This document shows positions 1 to 6,202 of a stretch of 10,635 bases of DNA, one piece after another. Origin of the DNA: JBDTOX01 sp039933015. GTDB lineage: Bacteria; Pseudomonadota; Gammaproteobacteria; Burkholderiales; Methylophilaceae. The DNA is taken from positions 1 to 10,635 of the forward strand of contig JBDTOX010000048.1 in the NCBI GenBank assembly GCA_039933015.1. Direction: 5' to 3'. Both the position numbers and the translations under genes were made by a program. Numbering within the stretch: position 1 is the first letter of the stretch; each line of letters starts with the position of its first letter. The notes beneath the pieces were generated by a model. The model did not search any database. It was given only the letters and a program-made list of their open reading frames with translations, and was not told the DNA's origin.

Positions 1-63
1 ACCGTAATTCGATAAATTGGAGCCGCTGAATGCTGACTTGTTCAGGGCTTCCTTAAGTGACAT
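1..63 (-). CDS. N-terminal fragment of an unrecognised protein
   Basis: An ATG read on the minus strand at 63..61 opens a frame that runs 21 codons without a stop to the edge of the window, so only the N-terminus is present. It begins MSLKEALNKSAFSG and is polar with no signal peptide or membrane segment. It starts 7 bases after the stop of the metallo-hydrolase gene, in the same direction, which suggests it is the next gene of the dapA-bamC operon. The Shine-Dalgarno sequence is weak, only a TAAG-like stretch overlapping the upstream stop. I do not recognise the family from these residues and assign no function. Position and frame support it as a real start, but it could be spurious. Confidence 0.5.
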   Translation of the reverse strand, partial: MSLKEALNKSAFSGSNLSNYG

Positions 64-70
64 GTGCGAC

Positions 71-844
71 TTACATGATTTGGCGCCAGCCGAACCCTTG
101 TTCCTGATCCGCAATCCCTATCCATTCATCTTCACAATGTAAAACCTCGCTTAATGCCTTTTTTGCAAGTGCAGGTGAATTGTTCTTGGCGCTCAAATGT
201 GCTGCCACTATATGTTGCAGCTTGCTGTTATCAAGCTTTGTCAGTAGCTGCGCTGAGCTTGCATTGTCCAAGTGCCCCAGGCGGCTGCTTACACGCTGTT
301 TGAGCGGCCTCGTGTAAGGCCCGTTCATCAGCATATCCAAGTCATGATTACATTCCAGCATTAACGCATCGCAACCGTTCAGCATGACCTCAATATGAGG
401 CGTGGAGGTGCCGGTGTCGGTCAATACGCCAAGTTTCTGCGCGCCATCCCCGAACACAAATTGCACCGGCTCACGTGCATCATGTGGGACAGGAAAAGGA
501 TGGATTTGCAGGTTGCCTATGCTGAATGGCTGATGGCTATCGATAACATGGATATCGAAATTACGCTGTTTGGGCAAAAAGCGCTCGACCATAGTCAGCG
601 TGCCATAGGTAAGCCAGACAGGGGTTTTGTATTTATTGGCAAGCTTGAACACTCCGCCTGCATGGTCGTCATGTTCATGCGTGATCAGAATTCCGGAAAT
701 CTGTTCAGTCGTCAGGCTGAGTCTGCCCAGACGCATGATGGCATCGCGCAAACCAAAGCCACAATCAAGCAATAACCGGGTAGTGGCCGCTTCTACAACC
801 AGGCCATTGCCTGCGCTCCCGCTACCCAGTGAGGCAAAACGCAT
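71..844 (-). CDS. MBL-fold metallo-hydrolase (YycJ/WalJ/PhnP-like)
   Basis: This is a soluble cytoplasmic metallo-beta-lactamase-fold hydrolase of about 257 residues. From the ATG at 844 it starts MRFASLGSGSAGNG, the usual N-terminus of this family. It carries the binuclear metal motif THEHDDH (His56, His58, Asp60, His61), then His121 in VPHD, Asp143 in LTDTG and His191 in LGHLDN, which complete a typical zinc site. The ECNHDLDML segment near residue 165 is typical of the YycJ/WalJ branch rather than of true beta-lactamases. Members are thought to be phosphodiesterases or nucleases, but the substrate here cannot be read from sequence. A GTG at 853 would add three residues; I prefer the ATG because homologues as I remember them start there. 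An AGGAG lies at 876..872, too far upstream for either start, and a short reading frame lies between. It follows bamC by about 41 bases in the same direction and is probably in the dapA-bamC transcript. Confidence 0.88.
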   Translation of the reverse strand: MRFASLGSGSAGNGLVVEAATTRLLLDCGFGLRDAIMRLGRLSLTTEQISGILITHEHDDHAGGVFKLANKYKTPVWLTYGTLTMVERFLPKQRNFDIHVIDSHQPFSIGNLQIHPFPVPHDAREPVQFVFGDGAQKLGVLTDTGTSTPHIEVMLNGCDALMLECNHDLDMLMNGPYTRPLKQRVSSRLGHLDNASSAQLLTKLDNSKLQHIVAAHLSAKNNSPALAKKALSEVLHCEDEWIGIADQEQGFGWRQIM

Positions 845-885
845 TATTGCCACTGTACCATGAGCATACAGCTCCTAAGTTTTGA

Positions 886-2103
886 CTATTTTAATTGCTC
901 GTAAAGCAGGTTAATAATGCGATTTGCGGTAGTTGAGCGATTACGCTTGCCTTCCTTATCGGTAACGGTAATGAGCGACCCGCCGCTGGTGTTGCTTTCT
1001 ACTTTGACGCGGTATTGTTTTTCAGGATTACCTTTATCCTTGTCCTCATCGTCATCGCCCCAGAATTTCAAGCTGTCAATCAGACCTTTCTTTTTCTTGG
1101 GACTATCGTCGATATCCACATCGGAATAGCGCACGTAAAATAAGCCATTCGAGCGATCTTTATCTTCAACCACAAAGCCTACACGATCAAGCGCCAGGCC
1201 TGCGCGACGCCAGGCGCGGTCAAATGGGTCATTGATAGTTAAGTTGAGTGAACCATCGCTTTCCTTGTTCAGTGTTGCACGCACTTCATTGTTGACGCTT
1301 GCCAACACAGTACGTGATTTCTGCTCTTCAACACCAAGGCGCACCATCAGGCGGCGCAGCAATTCGGCATCAATATCTTCCGCATCAGCTCTGGCCGAAT
1401 CGACTTTGCCGCCGTTGCCGGATTTTTTGGAGGGAGCGTAACCGGTCTCGATTTCACCAGCGATGGTGCGAACGCGTACTTTGCCGTCATCAGGAACATC
1501 ACTTATCGAGCGATGGCTCATATAAATTTCAGTGGTGCCTGCCTCAGATCCGTTGTCAATGCGGGTGCGGAATTTCTGACGATTCTTGAGGGTATTGAGC
1601 TTATCCAGCCAGCCTTGGAATTTGTCTAGATAATTACCTTTCTCATCCTTGGTCAGGCTTGATGGGTCGACCCATTCAGTTTCCATGACGCCGGTTTGCG
1701 GATTTTCCACACGTACGGCAAAGCCCAATTCAGACCAGAACTCGCGGATCACCGGCCATATCTTTTCCGGCGGTGCCTGCACTACCAGCCAGCGTTGAGA
1801 ACCTGCCCGTTCCAGCCTTACATTGTCGGGGTTAGGCAGGATCTTTTCTTGTTCCAGTACCTGCTCGGCTTGACCCTGGCTGTAGTCTGAATAGGTTGTA
1901 GTGCCGCCAGGTACTGAGTAAGTGTCGCTGGATGAGATTGAAGTCAGGTCTGGGGGGACTTCCAGTGGGCGTGAGCGTCCGGCAGCTTTGTAATCAGGTG
2001 TGGTATCAATGAATGGGATTGAGTCGCAGCCGCTGATGGTAAATGCAAGCAAGCAAGCAAGTGCGATACTTTTGAGTTTGAATGGATTCATGCTGGGTTT
2101 CAT
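886..2103 (-). CDS. bamC: outer membrane protein assembly factor BamC (NlpB) lipoprotein
   Basis: BamC is a periplasm-facing lipoprotein of the Bam complex, which folds beta-barrel proteins into the outer membrane. From the chosen ATG the protein is 405 residues, longer than the roughly 344 of E. coli. It has a short signal peptide ending in the lipobox ISGC with Cys26 as the lipidated residue. An unstructured conserved segment follows around residues 37 to 54 (DYKAAGRSRPLEVPPDLT), the part of BamC that binds BamD. Two helix-grip domains come next, roughly 100 to 260 (RWLVVQAPPEKIW) and 286 to 405 (INDPFDRAWRRAGLALDRVG). The second carries a Lys/Asp-rich insertion at about 331 to 359. The frame is open back to 2232, but that part overlaps dapA and has no signal-peptide logic. 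ATGs at 2115 and 2091 are alternatives; 2103 has GAGA six bases upstream. dapA followed by bamC is the classic proteobacterial order. Confidence 0.93.
   Translation of the reverse strand: MKPSMNPFKLKSIALACLLAFTISGCDSIPFIDTTPDYKAAGRSRPLEVPPDLTSISSSDTYSVPGGTTTYSDYSQGQAEQVLEQEKILPNPDNVRLERAGSQRWLVVQAPPEKIWPVIREFWSELGFAVRVENPQTGVMETEWVDPSSLTKDEKGNYLDKFQGWLDKLNTLKNRQKFRTRIDNGSEAGTTEIYMSHRSISDVPDDGKVRVRTIAGEIETGYAPSKKSGNGGKVDSARADAEDIDAELLRRLMVRLGVEEQKSRTVLASVNNEVRATLNKESDGSLNLTINDPFDRAWRRAGLALDRVGFVVEDKDRSNGLFYVRYSDVDIDDSPKKKKGLIDSLKFWGDDDEDKDKGNPEKQYRVKVESNTSGGSLITVTDKEGKRNRSTTANRIINLLYEQLK
2045..2061. repeat. tetranucleotide repeat (GCAA)4G inside bamC signal peptide
   Basis: The plus strand reads four GCAA units plus a G; on the coding strand this is CTTG repeated four times. 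It encodes the hydrophobic core of the BamC signal peptide (LACLLA). Because the unit is four bases, gain or loss of one unit would shift the bamC frame before the lipid-modified cysteine. Four units is short for a phase-variable tract, so this may simply reflect Leu/Ala/Cys codon choice. Confidence 0.7.
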
Positions 2104-2117
2104 TAAGGATCTCATGG

Positions 2118-2990
2118 CTAAATAGAAGCACTTTTCATGGCGCTGCGTAAAGTGTCGTAATGTTGAGGTGATAACGGCACTAATGGGAGACGTATGCCTG
2201 TGCCTATAAGTTCCATTTCCTGTAAAACCCATTTGACTGGGATCGGGTTGGCTTCAATAAAAAGTTTTTGGTGAAGAGCAAATAGTTTGGCGTTAATTGC
2301 GCGTGCCTGTAGTGCGTTGCCAGCAATGGCAGCTGCACACATTTCATGCATGAGCTTGGGCGCGACGTTGGCTGTGACAGATATGACGCCATGCGCGCCC
2401 AGCAGCATGAGCAGCATGGAAGTCGCATCATCGCCACTGTAAATAGCAAAGTCTTTAGGAGCGCGTAATACCAAATCGGTTCCTCGTTCCATGTTGCCAG
2501 TCGCATCTTTAATGCCGACGATGTTCGGAATCTGGGCCAGACGTAAAGTGGTGTCATTACCAATATCACAAGCAGTTCTGCCTGGCACGTTATAGAGGAT
2601 TTGCGGTATATCAACAGCTTCGGCGACAGCACGGTAATGTTGATACAGCCCTTCTTGCGTGGGTTTGTTGTAATAGGGAGTCACTAGCAGGCAGGCGTCC
2701 GCGCCTAGCATCTTGGCGTGCTGAGTCAGTTCTATGGCTTCGCGGGTTGAATTGGCGCCAGTGCCAGCGATGACGGGAATTCGTCCGGCAACATGCTCAA
2801 CCGCCGTGCGTATCAGCAGGCAATGTTCATCAAAATCAACGGTAGGGGATTCGCCGGTAGTGCCGACGATGACTATGCCATCTGTACCCTGATGGATATG
2901 AAAATCGATGAGCGAACGCAGAGCGCTCAAATCCAGCCCACCATCCTCATGCATGGGGGTGGCGATGGCAACAAGACTGCCTTGCAGCAT
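2118..2990 (-). CDS. dapA: 4-hydroxy-tetrahydrodipicolinate synthase
   Basis: DapA condenses pyruvate with aspartate-semialdehyde, the first committed step to diaminopimelate and lysine, in the cytosol. The 290-residue protein aligns with E. coli DapA by eye over its whole length and keeps the same numbering. The Schiff-base lysine is Lys161 (GIKDATG), and the catalytic triad is Thr44 in GTTGES, Tyr107 in TPYYNKP and Tyr133 in YNVPGRT. The feedback-inhibitor pocket known from E. coli is mostly present (Ser48, His56, Asn80, Glu84, Tyr106), but Ala49 is Pro and His53 is Phe. The ATG at 2990 has an AGG six bases upstream. It is the first gene of the minus-strand block, divergent from rsxA, and bamC follows after about 14 bases. 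Confidence 0.97.
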   Translation of the reverse strand: MLQGSLVAIATPMHEDGGLDLSALRSLIDFHIHQGTDGIVIVGTTGESPTVDFDEHCLLIRTAVEHVAGRIPVIAGTGANSTREAIELTQHAKMLGADACLLVTPYYNKPTQEGLYQHYRAVAEAVDIPQILYNVPGRTACDIGNDTTLRLAQIPNIVGIKDATGNMERGTDLVLRAPKDFAIYSGDDATSMLLMLLGAHGVISVTANVAPKLMHEMCAAAIAGNALQARAINAKLFALHQKLFIEANPIPVKWVLQEMELIGTGIRLPLVPLSPQHYDTLRSAMKSASI

Positions 2991-3019
2991 GATTAACCTG
3001 ACAATTATTAAATCAAAGT

Positions 3020-3048
3020 ATTTTAACCGAAACTACCGGCTGAAGAAT
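3020..3048 (-). promoter_or_regulatory. possible dapA promoter
   Basis: On the minus strand TAAAAT at 3025..3020 could be a -10 box about 30 bases before the dapA ATG. TTCTTC at 3047..3042 is a poor -35 candidate at 16-base spacing. The position suits a dapA-bamC transcript, but the -35 match is weak and the region is AT-rich, so chance matches are likely. Confidence 0.3.
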
Positions 3049-3177
3049 AAGCTTTTTGCAACTACTGTAATTATGTTAATAACTGATTGTTATAAAAATA
3101 TATCAATATGTTCTTTGTTGATTTGCGCACCGAACACTATAGTGGACGTCAAATTACGATTTGGGGGAATCCAGGGC

Positions 3178-3207
3178 TTATTCTGGCGCGTATAAACCCT
3201 GTATAAT
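3178..3207 (+). promoter_or_regulatory. probable rsxA operon promoter
   Basis: A perfect TATAAT lies at 3202-3207, ending 27 bases before the rsxA ATG, in the right place and direction to start the rsx transcript. No good -35 is present: TTATTC at 3178-3183 (spacer 18) is the nearest, which may mean a weak or activator-dependent promoter. CAGGG at 3172-3176 and CCCTG at 3197-3201 form a small inverted repeat flanking the -35 area. Confidence 0.45.
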
Positions 3208-3234
3208 TTCACATTTTTCAGGCGCTTAAGTTCA

Positions 3235-3813
3235 ATGTTGCAGAGCTATATCCTAATTTTGATTGGCACGGTCCTAGTCAATAACATTGTGTTGGTTAAG
3301 ATTCTGGGATTGTGTCCATTTATGGGGGTTTCCAAAAAGCTGGAAGCCTCCATCGGCATGGCTTGGGCGACCACCTTTGTCCTAACCATAGGCGCCGGCA
3401 CCAGCTACTTGATTAGCGAGTACTTGCTTGGTACCGAGCTGTTCTACCTGCGAACGCTATCTTTTATTGTCGTGATTGCAGGCATAGTGCAATTTACTGA
3501 AATGGTAGTCGAAAAGACCAGTCCCGTGCTTTATCAGGTGCTAGGTATTTACCTGCCCCTGATCACCACCAATTGCGCTGTGCTCGGCATCCCCTTGCTT
3601 AACGTGCAGGCCAACCATAATTTCATAGAGTCTCTTTTATTTGGTCTGGGAGGTTCTATTGGATTTTCACTGGTACTTATACTCTTTGCCTCTATGCGTG
3701 AGCGTATGGAGGCCGCGGACGTGCCTGTATTATTCCGCGGATCTGCTATCGCCTTCGTCACCGCAGGCTTGATGAGCCTGGCATTTATGGGATTTGCGGG
3801 ACTTACACGCTGA
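3235..3813 (+). CDS. rsxA: electron transport complex subunit RsxA (RnfA)
   Basis: RsxA is an integral inner-membrane subunit of the Rsx/Rnf complex, related to NqrE of the Na+-translocating NADH:quinone reductase. The 192-residue protein (E. coli about 193) is almost entirely hydrophobic with about six membrane spans. It keeps two family signatures that each carry one cysteine: LGLCPFMG (Cys27) and TTNCAVLG (Cys114). In Rnf/Nqr structures the matching cysteines of the two homologous subunits, here RsxA and RsxE, together hold a membrane-embedded [2Fe-2S] cluster. NNIVLVKILG and FASMRERMEAADVP are also family-typical. The start at 3235 gives the expected N-terminus; the Shine-Dalgarno is weak (AGGCG about 11 bases upstream). 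The stop overlaps the rsxB start by one base (TGATG), implying coupled translation. Confidence 0.97.
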   Translation: MLQSYILILIGTVLVNNIVLVKILGLCPFMGVSKKLEASIGMAWATTFVLTIGAGTSYLISEYLLGTELFYLRTLSFIVVIAGIVQFTEMVVEKTSPVLYQVLGIYLPLITTNCAVLGIPLLNVQANHNFIESLLFGLGGSIGFSLVLILFASMRERMEAADVPVLFRGSAIAFVTAGLMSLAFMGFAGLTR

Positions 3814-4406
3814 TGCTCACTGCACTATTTGTAATGATAGGCCTGGCCTTGTTGCTGGGCGTTATCCTTGGATACTCTGCACTTAAATTCAAGGTGGAGG
3901 GCGATCCGCTGGTTGCACGCATTGATGCCATTTTGCCGCAAACGCAATGCGGCCAATGCGGATACCCAGGCTGCAAGCCTTATGCAACGGCGATTGCCAA
4001 CGGTGAGGCAGATATCAACCAATGCCCCCCCGGCGGCGATGCAGGTGTGCGCGCTTTGTCAGACTTGCTGGGCGTTGAATACAAGCCGCTTAACGCAGAA
4101 CACGGTACGCCGAAACCAAAAGCGCTCGCGGTGATAGACGAGAACATATGCATAGGCTGCACGCTTTGCCTGCAAGCTTGCCCAGTAGACGCCATTTTAG
4201 GCGCTGCCAAGCATATGCATACCGTGATTGCCTCGGAATGTACTGGTTGCGAGCTATGCGTGGCTCCATGTCCGGTAGATTGCATCAGCATGGAGCCGAT
4301 TGCCGAATCTCCAGATAACTGGAAATGGCGTTACCCGATATTTGAAATCAAGCCGGTAGGTATTGACCAAAATACACAACAGGCACAAACACAACAAGCC
4401 GTATGA
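3813..4406 (+). CDS. rsxB: electron transport complex subunit RsxB (RnfB), ferredoxin-type
   Basis: RsxB passes electrons between soluble donors and the membrane part of the Rsx/Rnf complex. The 197-residue protein has an N-terminal membrane anchor (about residues 3 to 22). A 4Fe-4S domain of the Fes/ARSC type follows, with Cys46, Cys49, Cys54 and Cys71 (QCGQCGYPGC then QCPPGG). Two bacterial ferredoxin motifs come next: Cys113, 116, 119, 123 and Cys143, 146, 149, 153. That gives ligands for three [4Fe-4S] clusters. Length is close to the E. coli protein (about 192), with a Gln/Thr-rich tail. It overlaps rsxA by one base and the rsxC ATG by four (ATGA). Confidence 0.97.
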   Translation: MLTALFVMIGLALLLGVILGYSALKFKVEGDPLVARIDAILPQTQCGQCGYPGCKPYATAIANGEADINQCPPGGDAGVRALSDLLGVEYKPLNAEHGTPKPKALAVIDENICIGCTLCLQACPVDAILGAAKHMHTVIASECTGCELCVAPCPVDCISMEPIAESPDNWKWRYPIFEIKPVGIDQNTQQAQTQQAV

Positions 4407-6097
4407 GCGCTATTTTAAATCTATCCAAGCTATTCAAGTTTAAGGGCGGAGTGCATCCGCCCGAGCACAAGCTGGAATCCACAGGGGCACCGATATTGCC
4501 GCTGCCTTTGCCAGCGCAGCTTGTGCTTCCGCTGCGTCAGCATGTGGGCAATATCCCCAAGATATGTGTTGAAGCGGGGCAGCATGTGCTAAAAGGCCAG
4601 TTGCTGGCTGAGGCTGAAGGCAGTATCTCGGCGGCCGTACATGCGCCTACTTCCGGCAGCATCATTGCTATTCAGGAAGACCTGATTCCGCATCCTTCCG
4701 GCCTGCCAGATATGTGCATTACGATGGAACCGGATGGCAAGGATCAATGGATAGTCCACACACCAATAGATTGGCGCACTGCCGATAAACAGACACTGGT
4801 TGCCAGCTTGCGCCAGTCTGGCATTGTCGGGCTTGGCGGAGCAACCTTTCCCAGCCATATCAAGGTGCGTCCGGATGGCACTTCAGGTATTCGTACCTTG
4901 GTGATTAATGGTGCGGAGTGCGAGCCCTATATCACTTGCGATGACATGCTCATGCGTGAACGTGCCGACGAAATTGTCCATGGCATCGAGATCGCTCATT
5001 ATTTACTTGGTGCGCAGGAATGCCTGATTGGCATCGAAGACAACAAGCCGGAAGCAGTTGCAGCCATGCGAGCGGCTTGCGCCAAGAGTAATACGGCACT
5101 ACAGGTGGTGGTGGTGCCGACTATTTACCCTAGCGGCGACGCACGTCGGCTGATCAATGTGTTAACGGGGAAGGAAATTCCGAGTTACAAGCGTTCCACA
5201 GAGGTAGGCATTCAGTGCTTCAATGTGGCGACCGTGTTGGCCATGCATCGTTATTTTGAATTTGGTGAGCCTATGGTGTCGCGTGTTGTGACGGTGACGG
5301 GTAACGTGGCCCAGCCAGGTAATTTTGAAGTGCTGCTGGGCACGCCAGTCACTGCCTTGCTCGATGCTGCAGGCGGTGTTTTGCCCGGTACCAACGAATA
5401 CATCATGGGTGGGCCCATGATGGGTTTTACGCTGCCTTCTGCGCAGGTGCCGATAACCAAGGCCGCCAATTGTATTATCGCTGGTGCCCCTGACTTGTTT
5501 CCGCAGCCGCAGCCAGCCATGCCTTGCATCCGTTGCGCGCGCTGTGCCGATGCCTGCCCGGTGAACTTGCAGCCACAGGAGCTTTACTGGTTCTCGAAAT
5601 CAAATAATCTGGAAAAAGCGCGCGAATACAAACTGTTTGATTGTATCGAATGCGGTTGCTGCACTTACGTCTGCCCCAGTCACATCCCTCTGGTGCAATA
5701 TTATCGGTACGCCAAGAGCGAAACGATAGCTCAGGACCGGGCAAAAGAAGCGGCAGATGTAGCGCGTGAACGTAATGAGTTCCGTTTGCTGCGCATAGAG
5801 CGCGAGAAGCAGGAGCGCGCGCAAAAACATGCACAAAAAACCTCAGGCGCAAAAGCTGAAATAACAGATGAAGCCAAAAAGTCGGCAATTGCCGCTGCAG
5901 TCGAACGCGCCAAAGAGCAAAAAGCAGCGGTACAGCCAATGAATATCGATAATCTGCCGCCTGCTGTGCAAAGCGAGATTGCCGAAGTGGATGCCCGTCG
6001 CAGCGAAGCGGCCATACAGGCGGAAAACGCCATGCTGGAAAAAGTGATTACGGGCCATGATGCAGCTCACCCGGAAGCGGTAGAAAAGCAGCCGTAA
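4403..6097 (+). CDS. rsxC: electron transport complex subunit RsxC (RnfC)
   Basis: RsxC is the peripheral NADH/FMN-binding subunit, homologous to the flavin part of complex I NuoF and to NqrA. The 564-residue protein shows an N-terminal barrel-sandwich domain (GGVHPPEHK at 15 to 23), a nucleotide/FMN-binding core (GLGGATFP at 143 to 150, NGAECEPY at 169 to 176), an SLBB-type region around 295 to 340 (PGTNEYIMGGPMMGF), and two [4Fe-4S] motifs: Cys375, 378, 381, 385 and Cys414, 417, 420, 424. After residue 440 comes a charged, Ala-rich, probably helical tail with about one copy of the repeat found many times in E. coli RsxC, which explains the shorter length (E. coli about 740). The start overlaps the rsxB stop by four bases. 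Confidence 0.96.
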   Translation: MSAILNLSKLFKFKGGVHPPEHKLESTGAPILPLPLPAQLVLPLRQHVGNIPKICVEAGQHVLKGQLLAEAEGSISAAVHAPTSGSIIAIQEDLIPHPSGLPDMCITMEPDGKDQWIVHTPIDWRTADKQTLVASLRQSGIVGLGGATFPSHIKVRPDGTSGIRTLVINGAECEPYITCDDMLMRERADEIVHGIEIAHYLLGAQECLIGIEDNKPEAVAAMRAACAKSNTALQVVVVPTIYPSGDARRLINVLTGKEIPSYKRSTEVGIQCFNVATVLAMHRYFEFGEPMVSRVVTVTGNVAQPGNFEVLLGTPVTALLDAAGGVLPGTNEYIMGGPMMGFTLPSAQVPITKAANCIIAGAPDLFPQPQPAMPCIRCARCADACPVNLQPQELYWFSKSNNLEKAREYKLFDCIECGCCTYVCPSHIPLVQYYRYAKSETIAQDRAKEAADVARERNEFRLLRIEREKQERAQKHAQKTSGAKAEITDEAKKSAIAAAVERAKEQKAAVQPMNIDNLPPAVQSEIAEVDARRSEAAIQAENAMLEKVITGHDAAHPEAVEKQP

Positions 6098-6202
6098 GCG
6101 GAAGGCATGCCATGTGCTCTAAATCGGCACTAGAACTTAATAACAATTAAAAGTTTGCGCTTTTAGAGCCGCGAGCTAAGCAGAAAATCATTCAGGAAAA
6201 CT
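6098..6202 (+). other. rsxC-rsxD gap with imperfect stem-loop
   Basis: This 105-base gap is by far the largest in the otherwise compact operon. It contains an exact 8-base inverted repeat, GCTCTAAA at 6116-6123 and TTTAGAGC at 6162-6169, with 38 bases between. An inner imperfect dyad, AACTTAAT against ATTAAAAGTT (6134-6155), could stack inside it. A palindrome GGCATGCC lies at 6104-6111. No T-run follows, so it is not an intrinsic terminator. It may be an mRNA processing or stability element. The rsxD Shine-Dalgarno (AGGA at 6194-6197) closes the region. Confidence 0.5.

Larger units (their letters stand above)
2991..3234. other. divergent dapA/rsxA intergenic region
   Basis: These 244 bases separate two divergent operons and hold no convincing gene. 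The dapA-proximal two thirds are AT-rich. I see a TATAAT box for rsxA, a weak box for dapA, and three short dyads: ATAAC-N5-GTTAT at 3079-3093, ATCAA-N11-TTGAT at 3102-3122, and the perfect 10-base palindrome CACTATAGTG at 3135-3144. Any of these could be operators, but none matches a regulator site I can name with confidence. Open frames crossing the region have no family resemblance and are not called. Confidence 0.6.

Noticed and set aside
395..863. Plus-strand open frames across the metallo-hydrolase gene
   Set aside because: They lie opposite a gene with intact catalytic motifs and have no family resemblance or ribosome sites.
2104..2232. Extension of bamC upstream of 2103
   Set aside because: It overlaps the dapA coding end, and the added residues precede rather than form the lipoprotein signal peptide.
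3181..3201. Sigma-54-like TGGCGCG upstream of rsxA
   Set aside because: The expected TTGC-type -12 element is absent at the right spacing, and a perfect TATAAT is nearby.
5475..6070. Minus-strand open frames under rsxC
   Set aside because: Antisense shadows of a conserved gene; the low-complexity content mirrors the Ala/Lys-rich RsxC tail.
6155..6182. Internal promoter before rsxD (TTGCGC and TAAGCA)
   Set aside because: The -10 match is too poor to support a call.
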